The position numbers were made by a program, and so were the translations under genes. Positions 1 through 6,973 of a DNA stretch of 7,547 nucleotides are shown in pieces (position 1 is the first letter of the stretch; each line of letters opens with the position of its first letter). This DNA comes from CAYMEV01 sp964431655 [NCBI: uncultured bacterium] (GTDB taxonomy: Bacteria > CAYMEV01). The notes beneath the pieces are model-generated. The model made no database searches. It was not told where the DNA came from and saw only the letters and a list, made by a program, of their open reading frames with translations. The stretch covers positions 1 through 7,547 of the forward strand of contig CAYSKJ010000150.1 in NCBI GenBank assembly GCA_964431655.1, in the 5' to 3' direction.

Positions 1-122
1 ATCTTTTATTATAAAGCATGCCTCACAGAATAATTGATCATGACAATAAAAAAATATGTATTGACAGAGCCCTCTCACTTGATTTAATTCTTATAGCAAA
101 GCTTTTTATAATCAGATTCGGT
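1..122. other. Left edge, AT-rich, no confident gene
   Basis: No recognisable gene is visible. A short plus-strand open frame runs from ATG 18 to TAG 164 (48 codons plus stop) and reads into the first segment of the decayed methyltransferase that follows, in the same frame. Its translation (about residues MPHRIIDHDNKK onward) matches no family I recognise and its ATG lacks a clear Shine-Dalgarno sequence. It may be an upstream extension of the methyltransferase relic or chance. Confidence 0.4.
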
Positions 123-692
123 ATGAGTAGAAATCCTATATATTACAGTATATTGAGAAAATAGCCGAATTACCTGAAAAAATTCCTGAGATATCATCTA
201 AGCAAAAAGTATAAAACATGGAAACGGAATAGAGATTGGAGCATCCTGTAACCCTCTTTTTATAAACAGTAATGTTAATATAAAGTATGTCGACATACTT
301 GATGAGACTGAGCTCTCACGGATCTACGGCGAATATGAACCCGGAAAAAAGCTCTCCCCCCCCGTGAATATGTAAAGGTTGATATTATAGATGATGCTGA
401 GAGACTCTCCAGATTTAACGATGAATCACTGGATTTTATTATAGCAAATCACATTATTGAACACACAGTAAACCCTATGCAGGCTATAGTAAATTTTCTA
501 AGGGTATTGCGGGATGGCGGAATTATTTTTCTTGCAGTTCCAAACAGAAGAAGCACCTTTGATCGCGTAAGACCGCTGACTGAGGTAAATCATTTAATAG
601 ATGTATTTGAGACCGGACATGACAGTCATATTGAGGAACACTACCTCGAAGTTGTAAAGCTGGTGATCCAGCATAATAATGCAAACGGTTAA
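123..692 (+). pseudogene. Decayed SAM-dependent methyltransferase (class I, methyltransferase-11-like)
   Basis: The pieces read as a class I SAM-dependent methyltransferase. The SAM-binding motif I is GIEIGASCNP (about 229-258). An acidic strand-2 segment with KYVDILDETEL follows, then DIIDDAERL, the post-II/motif-IV segment SLDFIIANHIIEH (about 430-468), and the strand-5 segment VLRDGGIIFLAVPNRR. The reading frame changes three times. From ATG 123 the first frame hits TAG at 162-164; a second frame covers about 161-204; a third covers 202 to the C8 run at 356-363; the fourth runs from about 366 to the TAA at 690-692. Each change is what one missing base in a homopolymer would produce (A-run 158-161, A-run 204-208, C-run 356-363). 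Restoring all three gives a continuous 190-residue frame. The C-terminus also stops soon after HIEEHYLEVVKL, where relatives continue, so the gene looks truncated as well. The start is uncertain. The longest intact stretch is the 71-codon frame from ATG 477, which lacks the SAM-binding motif. Substrate unknown. Confidence 0.72.
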
Positions 693-706
693 ACAAAAAT
701 TATTTA

Positions 707-734
707 TTTACATATACTGATAAACATGCATACT
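707..734 (+). promoter_or_regulatory. Possible sigma70-type promoter for the Cache-permease pair
   Basis: TTTACA at 707-712 and CATACT at 729-734 are separated by 16 bases in the 81-base gap between the methyltransferase relic and the Cache lipoprotein gene. The -10 match is only four of six, so this is a weak candidate chosen mainly for its position. Confidence 0.2.
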
Positions 735-773
735 ACTCATGTATCCCCAGTCGAGGGAAAAAGGCGCTAAAAG

Positions 774-1700
774 ATGCCGGGTATAAGATATGGCTGCATA
801 ATAGTTATTTTTGCTTTCCTTTCCGCCTGTATGAACTGCAATAAAAACGGCCTTTCGATTGATCTTTCCATGTATCAGTATAATGATACAAAAAGCCTGG
901 TTAAATATATCCATGAAATATCCCTGCTGATTGAAAGAGACGGTCTGGACTGCCTGCAAAACTATAGAAAAAAGAGAAACAGGTATGGCAGTGATTCAAT
1001 GGATTATTATTTTTACGTTTATGATATGGAAGGGACCAATGTTTTTCACGCAGGTATGCCTGAACTGGAGGGAAAGGACCTTTCCGAAATAGAAGATAAA
1101 AGCGGCAGGAAGATAACAGAGCTTGTAATTGAAGCGCTGGACAATAAGAACAATCCTCATGCATGGGTCCACTACTTCTGGTGGGAACCGGGCAGGATAT
1201 ACCCTATCCCGAAGTCTTCATGCCATTTCAGGGTAAAGACACCCGATGGGTCTGATATTTTTGTCGGGGGAGGAATTGATTATCCCCATGAAGAACGTGA
1301 ATTCATACGTATTATTGTCGACAGCGCCTCGGACCTTATAAAAGCAAAGGGCGCCGATGCCCTAACGAAAATCTCAGATCCCACTTCCCAGTTCAATTTC
1401 AGGGACATACGAGTTTTTATCTTTGATTCAAGCGGCCAGTTTCTCATTCAACCTGTAGTCGATTATTCATCTGCTGAGTTTAATGTCCTTGACTTCGTTG
1501 ATGAATCCGGTCATAAACCCATAAGAAGCGCATTAAAGAAGCTTGAGAAATCAGATTATGCCTGGGAGATAATTATGGCAAAAAACCGCTACAAAAGACA
1601 GCTCGTAAAAAAAACTGTATATATCCGCAAGGAATGTCTGGAAGGCAGAGAGATATATATCTCGGCCATAACCGATCTGCCCCAGCCCCCGTTTAACTGA
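774..1700 (+). CDS. Tandem Cache-domain lipoprotein
   Basis: Predicted membrane-anchored extracytoplasmic ligand-binding protein of 308 residues. The N-terminus has a short hydrophobic signal (residues 8-18) ending in a lipobox, LSAC, so cleavage would leave Cys19 as the lipidated residue. Residues about 40-169 resemble a single Cache (sCache_2-like) domain: YFYVYDMEGTNVFHAG, ELEGKDLSEIEDKSG, a helix, an aromatic WVHYFWWEPG strand, KSSCHFRV and the closing FVGGGID strand. Residues about 175-302 repeat the same order more loosely (RVFIFDSSGQFLIQP, NVLDFVDESG, a helix, YISAITD), which I read as a second, diverged Cache half lacking the WW motif. No transmembrane helix, HAMP, kinase, cyclase or chemoreceptor region follows, so it has no signalling output of its own. 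AAGG at 761-764 lies nine bases before ATG 774, and the signal peptide supports that start. The stop is 16 bases before the permease ATG, suggesting co-transcription and a role in sensing or delivering that transporter's substrate. That role is inference; the ligand is unknown. Confidence 0.8.
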   Translation: MPGIRYGCIIVIFAFLSACMNCNKNGLSIDLSMYQYNDTKSLVKYIHEISLLIERDGLDCLQNYRKKRNRYGSDSMDYYFYVYDMEGTNVFHAGMPELEGKDLSEIEDKSGRKITELVIEALDNKNNPHAWVHYFWWEPGRIYPIPKSSCHFRVKTPDGSDIFVGGGIDYPHEEREFIRIIVDSASDLIKAKGADALTKISDPTSQFNFRDIRVFIFDSSGQFLIQPVVDYSSAEFNVLDFVDESGHKPIRSALKKLEKSDYAWEIIMAKNRYKRQLVKKTVYIRKECLEGREIYISAITDLPQPPFN

Positions 1701-1716
1701 TAAAGGATGTCTGACC

Positions 1717-3039
1717 ATGGCCAAAAAATATGAATATTCGCTGAATGAAATCCCCCCTGCGGGGCACCTCCTTGTGCTGTCTTTCCAGCATATAATGCTT
1801 ATGGTAATGTCTCTCACCCTGCCTATTATTTTTGCCAGCCAGCTAAACGCCTCCCCTGATTTCACATCAGCTCTGATTGCCTTTTCCATGATTTCTGCCG
1901 GGCTTGGTTCTATTTTCCAGTCTTTAAGGCTGAGATACCTCGGTTCAGGCTATTTATGCCCGAATTTATGCGGTCCTTCCTATTTCAGCCTCTCCCTTTC
2001 CGCTGCCTGGACCGGCGGATTGCCTTTGATGCGGGGAATTACAATGGTGGCCGGGATTATTGAGATGGTCATGGCCCCCCTGATACAAAAACTGAAAAGG
2101 GTATTCCCGGGTTATATCGTAGGTTTGGTCGTAGCCATGGTAGGAATCAGCGTAATCAGCAGTGCTGTTTCTTCTTTTTTCGGCATATCCTATTTTGAGG
2201 ACTCAATAAACAATAATGCTATAATTATAGGATTCATCACCCTTATGGTCATGGTCTTGAGCAATGTGTGGGGCAAAGGATTTTTTAAGATGTACTGCCT
2301 GCTTATAGGAATGATAACCGGGTGGATTACAGCCCTGATCCTTGTCCCTGAATATGTGCAGGACCTGCAGATAGTAAAATACAGCTCATGGTTCGCTTTT
2401 CCGAACTACAGCTCGGATTTTTTCAGTATAAGGTTTGACTGGAGACTGCTTTTGCCTGTTTTGGTGGTGGGCATCAGCGGATCCATAAAGTCCTTCGGGA
2501 ACCTCCTGGCTGCCCAGAAAATTTCTGAACCTGGCTTAAAGGAACTGAATTTCAAGCCCCTGAGAAACGGTCTCATGGCTGACGGCCTGTCCACTCTTTT
2601 ATCTGGAGTTTTAGGGGGCATGGCTGTAGATACATCCTCAAGCAATGTAGGCCTCGCTGCTGCTACAAAGATTACAAGCCGTTGGATATGCCTCACTGCC
2701 GGGATTATCTTTACGCTTCTTGCTTTTTTCCCAAAACTGCTTATGGCCCTTTCCGTAATGCCGAAGCCTGTTTTAGGGGCATCCATTATATTTTCCGGCT
2801 GTTTTATGATATGCACAGGCCTGATTGAAATGTTCAGCGAACATTGGGACCCGCGAAAGACCTTTGTCATTGGGATATCGCTGTTCTTCGGGCTGAGCAC
2901 AGGTTTTCTCCCTTCCCTGTATGCACGAGCCCCCCGGCTTATACAGGCTTTTTTTACCGATCCCCTTCCCACTTCAACAATCCTGGCTGTCCTGATGCAT
3001 CAGATAATTAATCTCGACCTGTGGTTTACAAAAAAATAG
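1717..3039 (+). CDS. NCS2-family permease (xanthine/uracil permease-like), divergent binding site
   Basis: Polytopic inner-membrane transporter of 440 residues, the usual NCS2 size. It begins MAKKYEYSLNEIPP and enters TM1 with SFQHIMLMV, carrying the family's conserved His (His25). Other family marks are GSGYLCPNLCGPS in the TM3 region (76-88), PGYIVGLVVAMVG (131-143), NGLMADGLSTLLSGVLGG (284-301, with Asp289) and the TM10 segment DTSSSNVGLAAAT (305-317) with the conserved Asn310. Known members are proton or sodium symporters for uracil, xanthine, urate or ascorbate, with a Glu-x-x-Gly-Asp motif in TM8. Here that position reads K258-S-F-G-N262, replacing both acids, and the residue before Asn310 is Ser rather than Gln or Glu. 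The fold is therefore well supported but the substrate and coupling ion are not. A TAAAGGAT ribosome-binding site at 1701-1708 precedes ATG 1717. It is the second gene after the Cache lipoprotein and converges on the kinase gene, 29 bases away. Confidence 0.88.
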   Translation: MAKKYEYSLNEIPPAGHLLVLSFQHIMLMVMSLTLPIIFASQLNASPDFTSALIAFSMISAGLGSIFQSLRLRYLGSGYLCPNLCGPSYFSLSLSAAWTGGLPLMRGITMVAGIIEMVMAPLIQKLKRVFPGYIVGLVVAMVGISVISSAVSSFFGISYFEDSINNNAIIIGFITLMVMVLSNVWGKGFFKMYCLLIGMITGWITALILVPEYVQDLQIVKYSSWFAFPNYSSDFFSIRFDWRLLLPVLVVGISGSIKSFGNLLAAQKISEPGLKELNFKPLRNGLMADGLSTLLSGVLGGMAVDTSSSNVGLAAATKITSRWICLTAGIIFTLLAFFPKLLMALSVMPKPVLGASIIFSGCFMICTGLIEMFSEHWDPRKTFVIGISLFFGLSTGFLPSLYARAPRLIQAFFTDPLPTSTILAVLMHQIINLDLWFTKK

Positions 3040-3058
3040 ATTATAAAAATTTTTCTCA

Positions 3059-3083
3059 AAAAAAGCCTTCAGGAATCTTTTTT
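3059..3083. terminator. Weak bidirectional terminator candidate between convergent genes
   Basis: An A/T inverted repeat, AAAAAAG (3059-3065) and CTTTTTT (3077-3083), flanks an 11-base centre containing TTC/GAA. It lies between the permease stop and the end of the minus-strand kinase gene, overlapping that gene's TGA (3069-3071) and last codons. Each strand would emerge with a run of U. The stem is almost all A-T, so folding is weak and the call rests mostly on position and symmetry. Confidence 0.3.
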
Positions 3084-3509
3084 AATCTGGCGCTCTATGG
3101 ACCTATTATGGAGAATCTTGCTCAGAGGATTGGCTGAATCCAATGAGTCCAGAATATACTTTAATTCTTTGATTTTTTTTCCAATACTGAAAGCCCTGGT
3201 TCTATCATAAAGCTTTTCATATAAACAAATGGACTTTTTTAGGTATTCTTCATCGGCATCATAATTGTAAAGCTCTGAATATAATACAGCCCGGGAATAA
3301 TCATCGCCGTATTCATCAAGAAGACTAATAATTTCGTCAATGGCCATATTTTTTTTCGTTTTTGCTGACACCCTTAAGGATTGAAGCCTGGAATGAAGGA
3401 TACCTTTATTATCCATAAGCTCTGTGGAAATATCCCTGGCCACATCACTATATATGCCGGCCTTTTCAATATCCCCTTTCAGAAGGCAGATCTGGGATTT
3501 CTTTATCAT
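3069..3509 (-). CDS. Detached C-terminal TPR segment of the kinase-ATPase-TPR protein
   Basis: A 146-residue frame that continues the TPR array of the gene upstream of it on the minus strand. Residues 1-40 (MIKKSQICLLKGDIEKAGIY and the 20 residues after it) fit one 40-residue TPR unit. The next 60 or so residues look like one or two looser helical pairs, and the tail is basic and ends in IERQIKKDS. Reading the same frame further upstream, before ATG 3509, gives YQSWEVFKGLEKKPLEAVDS, exactly the missing half of the previous TPR unit. The segment therefore almost certainly belonged to one longer protein. The ATG overlaps the upstream gene's stop as ATGA (3506-3509), and a weak GGAAG lies about 11 bases before it, so separate translation by coupling is possible. 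Alternatively it is simply the severed end of a broken gene or of a misassembled one. Confidence 0.75.
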   Translation of the reverse strand: MIKKSQICLLKGDIEKAGIYSDVARDISTELMDNKGILHSRLQSLRVSAKTKKNMAIDEIISLLDEYGDDYSRAVLYSELYNYDADEEYLKKSICLYEKLYDRTRAFSIGKKIKELKYILDSLDSANPLSKILHNRSIERQIKKDS

Positions 3510-6500
3510 TGAGTCGACTGCTTCCAGGGGTTTTTTTTCAAGCCCCTTAAATACTTCCCAGGACTGGTAAAATAGATTTGAGCCTTTTCATAATCCTTCC
3601 GGGTAAAATAGATATTTGCGATTGAATTAAGCACATTCCCTGCCTCGCGCATGTCTTCTATTTCTTTAAAAAGCTCGATGGCTGTGAAATACTTTCTAAT
3701 TGCCCTGTCATACTGCTCAGTCTCCATATAAATATCGGCAATATCATAAACGGCAGCGGCCTTTCTACTTTTTTGACCCATTTCGCCAGCAATCCTTACA
3801 TACTGTTCCAGGTATTCTATGGCCTTGTCATATTCGCCAAGTATATGGTACAAAAAGCCAATATTACCGACAGATGTTGCGAAACTGCTCTTGTCACCGG
3901 TCTGGCGGGAAATGGCCAGGCCTGTCAGATAGTACTCAAGAGCCTTATTAAATTCTCCTTTTCTTTTATAGAGAGATCCGATATTATTAACAGCCATACT
4001 GTAGCTTATTTGATCCCCCAGCTCCCGGCTGGCATTCATGAAAATCTTCTGGTATTCCATTGCTTTATCAATTTCGCCCAGGAGCTTAAATACTATCCCG
4101 ATATTTCCGGCAACCCTGGCCATACCCTCTATACAGCCCGTCTCAAGCAGGAATTTGTACTGTCCCTGGTAGCACTCCAGCGCTTTTTCATATTCCCCCC
4201 TGTTAAAATATGCATTGCCCTTGTTGCCCATTATTGTTGCAATACCGCTTTTATCGCCTATTGATTCTGCAAGTTTTCTGAACTGCTCATAATATGAAAT
4301 AGCCTTTGAATAATCTGCCAGCATAAAGTATATATGACCAATCTGGGAAAGTGCTGTAAGCACGCCCCTGCTGTATTTGTTTTCTCTGCATAATTTTAAG
4401 TATAATCTGTAGTATCTCAGGGCAGTTTTATATTCATATACCTTATGATTATAAACTGCAAAATTATAGATTGATTCCGCAAAAATGGTTTTGTCCTGAA
4501 GTGGCCCTGAAAGGTCATAGCTCCGGTCAAAGCAATCCTTTGATCTGGTAAAATCACCCTGTTTCAGCAATATATGGCCAAGCTGATTATAAACTCTGCA
4601 AAGCACTGCCCAGTCTTTTATCCTTTCTGCCAGAGGTATCGACTCTGATAATAACTGAAAAGCCTTTGACCAGTTCCCGGTAATTTCAAGTGCCTTTGTT
4701 TTTTTTAAATTAATCTCAAGCTTGGTTTCTGAACCATGGGGCCTCAGATCCAGGGCTATATCATAAAATTCTACTGCCTTCTGATTAAAATAGTTTGCAG
4801 AAGCATAATCTGCACTTTTTTCATAAAATAGTGCAGCCTTTTCATGATTCTTGCCTTTATGGTAATGATAGGCAATCTCCTCGTAGTATTGAGGCTGATT
4901 TTCATAATAGCCCTCAAGAGCGCCGGCTATATAAAGGCTTTGTCCTTCAATATCCCCTATAAAACTCTTAATAATATCCTTGATAAGACTGCTGTTCAGA
5001 ATATAGGCTATCTTATCCTCTGCAAACCCACCCTTTATTATCTCAAAGCGCTCCAGTTCAAGCAGTATTCTTGCAGCATCATAACCTCCCATATCCATCA
5101 GCAGATATTTTGCAAAGTCAATGCTGAAATCAATTCTTAAAAGTGATATTGCCGTTAGAATTTCCCTTTTGCCCTTTTCAGCCATGAGTATTTCAACCCT
5201 GGATTCTATTATATCCTTAAGGTTTGAAGGTATGTCATCATCTTTTAACGGTCCGGTCAGAATCCAGCAATGCCTGTCCTTGGCTATACGTCCGCTCTCA
5301 AGCAGGGATTTAATAAGCTCCCCCAGAAAAAGGGGGTTGCCTCCAACCTTCTGGTTTATAATTTCGATGGAGTTTTCAAGTCCTTCATCAATAAAATCAC
5401 GGCCGAACACATTATAAACATATTCTTTTACCCCGCTTAATTCAAGGGGATAAAGGTCCGACATAATGGTTTTCTCATGGGAAAGCATAACCTGAATATA
5501 GCTATTCGGCTTTATTTCATCGGTATTAATGTTTGCAGCAATCTTTATAAGGCCGTCATGCCCGGCCATCTTACCCAGAAGTGAATTAATTATTCCTGCA
5601 GATCCCTCATCAAGCCACTGCATATCATTGATACAGATAATTACAGGATTTCCGCTTTCCCTGGCGTATTGAAGTATGTAATCCGATATATCCCGGTTTA
5701 TAATATCCTTCCGGGTCGCCGGATCCTCCAGGTATCCGGCATACTCCGATTCCTGCCTGCCGAGGATTAGACCGAGGCATCGGGAATATCTTGATTGAAG
5801 TTCATCACTTCCCAGTGCCACTATCTGATCAATTATATCATGGATTGAATAATAGGGCTTTGTTGCACCCTCAATACAGCTGGAATCAAAAAATGAAATA
5901 TTGTTCAGCACGCAGTATTTCCTGAATTCTGACAAAAGCCTGGTTTTACCTACTCCTGAAGCTCCTCTGTATATCAGCATAGAAGTATCATTTATGGATA
6001 ACAGGATTTCTTTCAGCCTTTTTATTTCATCTCTCCTGTCAGCAAAGGAATTGCCCAGCACATAACTCTGCATTGTCTCCTTTGTCTCACACTCAAAATC
6101 CATCCCAAGATATTTATTTATATCTATTATGATTTCACTTCCTGTCTGATAACGGTCTTCAGGGCTGAAAGCCATCATTTTAGGCAAAATTTTTTCAAGG
6201 TCTTTGCTTTCAATCAGCTGAGTCCTGTCATGGAAATAATCCTTATAGGACTTTTTTTCTGAAATTATACGAAGTATTTCGTGGTTATCAACCTTATCAG
6301 GGTCAAAGAAAGGGATGCCTGCAAAAATCTCAAAAATCACAAGCCCCAGGGAAAAAAAGTCAGATGATAAACTAAGGCCACCTGTAAAAATATCAGGAGA
6401 AAGATAGGATATTGTCCCCCTGATACTCCTGTCTTCTCCCTTTTCAGTAAAGGCTGATATCCCAAAATCAAGCATTTTAACAGAACCGTTGTAAATCATG

Positions 6501-6937
6501 ATATTCTTGGGTTTTATATCCCTGTATACTATATTCCTGCTGTGTATATAATCAAGCGCTCTGAGAATCTGCACTATTATCCCTAAACCATCTTTTAATT
6601 CCGCCTTGCCATGGCATTCAATATAATCTTTCAGGGTTGCACCCTGAAGAAATTCCATTACAATATAGTAATTATCCTTTTCCTGGCCAAAGTCATACAC
6701 CTGGGTAAGGTTAGGGTGTTTCAGCCTTGTCATTATATCATATTCATTCTTGAATATCTCTATTCCGGCTGTCCTGTGTTTTGACAATACTTTATGAGAA
6801 ATAGTCTTTAGGGCGAATTCAAGATTATCCTTAAGGGCATCCTCAACAAGGTGTACAATGCCCATGCCTCCCTTGCCGAGAAGTCTTATAATCCTGTATC
6901 TGTTGTTTATAATTTCATATTCAAGCTTTTTAGCCAT
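3506..6937 (-). CDS. Ser/Thr protein kinase - STAND/AAA ATPase - TPR protein (PknK-like architecture), C-terminus frameshifted
   Basis: Large cytoplasmic signalling protein, 1143 residues from ATG 6937. Residues about 14-278 are a Hanks-type kinase: glycine loop GKGGMG (21-26), catalytic Lys44 in FALKTI, helix-C Glu65, catalytic loop YRDIKPKN (138-145; Tyr for the usual His, as in AGC kinases), DFG 157-159, SPD 180-182 in place of APE, Asp193 in SSDFFSLG and Arg262 in PEDRYQ. All residues needed for phosphotransfer are present. Residues about 295-670 form a P-loop ATPase like those of PknK and MalT: Walker A GASGVGKT (325-332), Walker B VIICIND followed by MQWLDEGS (about 432-446), then a helical region. 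From about 686 there are TPRs with strict 40-residue spacing (starts near 904, 944, 984, 1024, 1064, 1104), typified by GNIGFLYHILGEYDKAIEYL. The last 20 residues (TSPGKY to STQ) break the pattern and are out of frame; one missing base near 3569-3572 explains this. The repaired gene (6937-3069) would encode 1289 residues. The frame can also open at TTG 6973, 12 residues earlier, but I prefer ATG 6937 because MAKKLEYEIINNRYRI is a typical kinase lead-in. Neither start has a good ribosome-binding site. Targets unknown. Confidence 0.88.
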   Translation of the reverse strand: MAKKLEYEIINNRYRIIRLLGKGGMGIVHLVEDALKDNLEFALKTISHKVLSKHRTAGIEIFKNEYDIMTRLKHPNLTQVYDFGQEKDNYYIVMEFLQGATLKDYIECHGKAELKDGLGIIVQILRALDYIHSRNIVYRDIKPKNIMIYNGSVKMLDFGISAFTEKGEDRSIRGTISYLSPDIFTGGLSLSSDFFSLGLVIFEIFAGIPFFDPDKVDNHEILRIISEKKSYKDYFHDRTQLIESKDLEKILPKMMAFSPEDRYQTGSEIIIDINKYLGMDFECETKETMQSYVLGNSFADRRDEIKRLKEILLSINDTSMLIYRGASGVGKTRLLSEFRKYCVLNNISFFDSSCIEGATKPYYSIHDIIDQIVALGSDELQSRYSRCLGLILGRQESEYAGYLEDPATRKDIINRDISDYILQYARESGNPVIICINDMQWLDEGSAGIINSLLGKMAGHDGLIKIAANINTDEIKPNSYIQVMLSHEKTIMSDLYPLELSGVKEYVYNVFGRDFIDEGLENSIEIINQKVGGNPLFLGELIKSLLESGRIAKDRHCWILTGPLKDDDIPSNLKDIIESRVEILMAEKGKREILTAISLLRIDFSIDFAKYLLMDMGGYDAARILLELERFEIIKGGFAEDKIAYILNSSLIKDIIKSFIGDIEGQSLYIAGALEGYYENQPQYYEEIAYHYHKGKNHEKAALFYEKSADYASANYFNQKAVEFYDIALDLRPHGSETKLEINLKKTKALEITGNWSKAFQLLSESIPLAERIKDWAVLCRVYNQLGHILLKQGDFTRSKDCFDRSYDLSGPLQDKTIFAESIYNFAVYNHKVYEYKTALRYYRLYLKLCRENKYSRGVLTALSQIGHIYFMLADYSKAISYYEQFRKLAESIGDKSGIATIMGNKGNAYFNRGEYEKALECYQGQYKFLLETGCIEGMARVAGNIGIVFKLLGEIDKAMEYQKIFMNASRELGDQISYSMAVNNIGSLYKRKGEFNKALEYYLTGLAISRQTGDKSSFATSVGNIGFLYHILGEYDKAIEYLEQYVRIAGEMGQKSRKAAAVYDIADIYMETEQYDRAIRKYFTAIELFKEIEDMREAGNVLNSIANIYFTRKDYEKAQIYFTSPGKYLRGLKKNPWKQSTQ

Positions 6938-6945
6938 GGAAAAGT

Positions 6946-6973
6946 AATTTACAATAATTTCTGAAAATAACAA
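6946..6973 (-). promoter_or_regulatory. Possible promoter giving a leaderless kinase mRNA
   Basis: On the minus strand TTGTTA (6973-6968) and TAAATT (6951-6946) are 16 bases apart. Transcription would begin about 8-9 bases before or at ATG 6937, which has no Shine-Dalgarno sequence. The region is very AT-rich, so such matches arise by chance. Confidence 0.2.

Noticed and set aside
18-164. 48-codon open frame at the left edge as an independent small gene
   Set aside because: There is no ribosome-binding site or recognisable family, and its end merges in frame with the methyltransferase relic, so I treat it as part of that region.
708-1164. Two minus-strand frames overlapping the start of the Cache lipoprotein gene
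   Set aside because: They overlap each other and the lipoprotein gene, lack ribosome-binding sites and have no recognisable motif.
2406-2972. Long minus-strand open frame opposite the permease (188 codons)
   Set aside because: It lies wholly within the permease gene, whose membrane protein signatures are clear. The antisense translation is rich in Arg/Lys/Pro without a recognisable domain.
3531-3538. A8 run as the original site of the kinase frameshift
   Set aside because: If the lesion were here, the ancestral sequence would read TSPGKYLRGLKK before it, which does not fit the TPR unit. The alternative frame, YQSWEVFKGLEK, does, so the missing base lies upstream at 3569-3572.
3773-4264. Plus-strand frames opposite the TPR region
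   Set aside because: They are antisense shadows of the repeat array; the minus-strand frame shows strict 40-residue TPR periodicity and these show no family features.
3700-4700. DNA tandem repeat or CRISPR-like array under the TPR region
   Set aside because: The 120-base periodicity is protein-level TPR repetition with diverged codons; there are no identical repeats with unique spacers.
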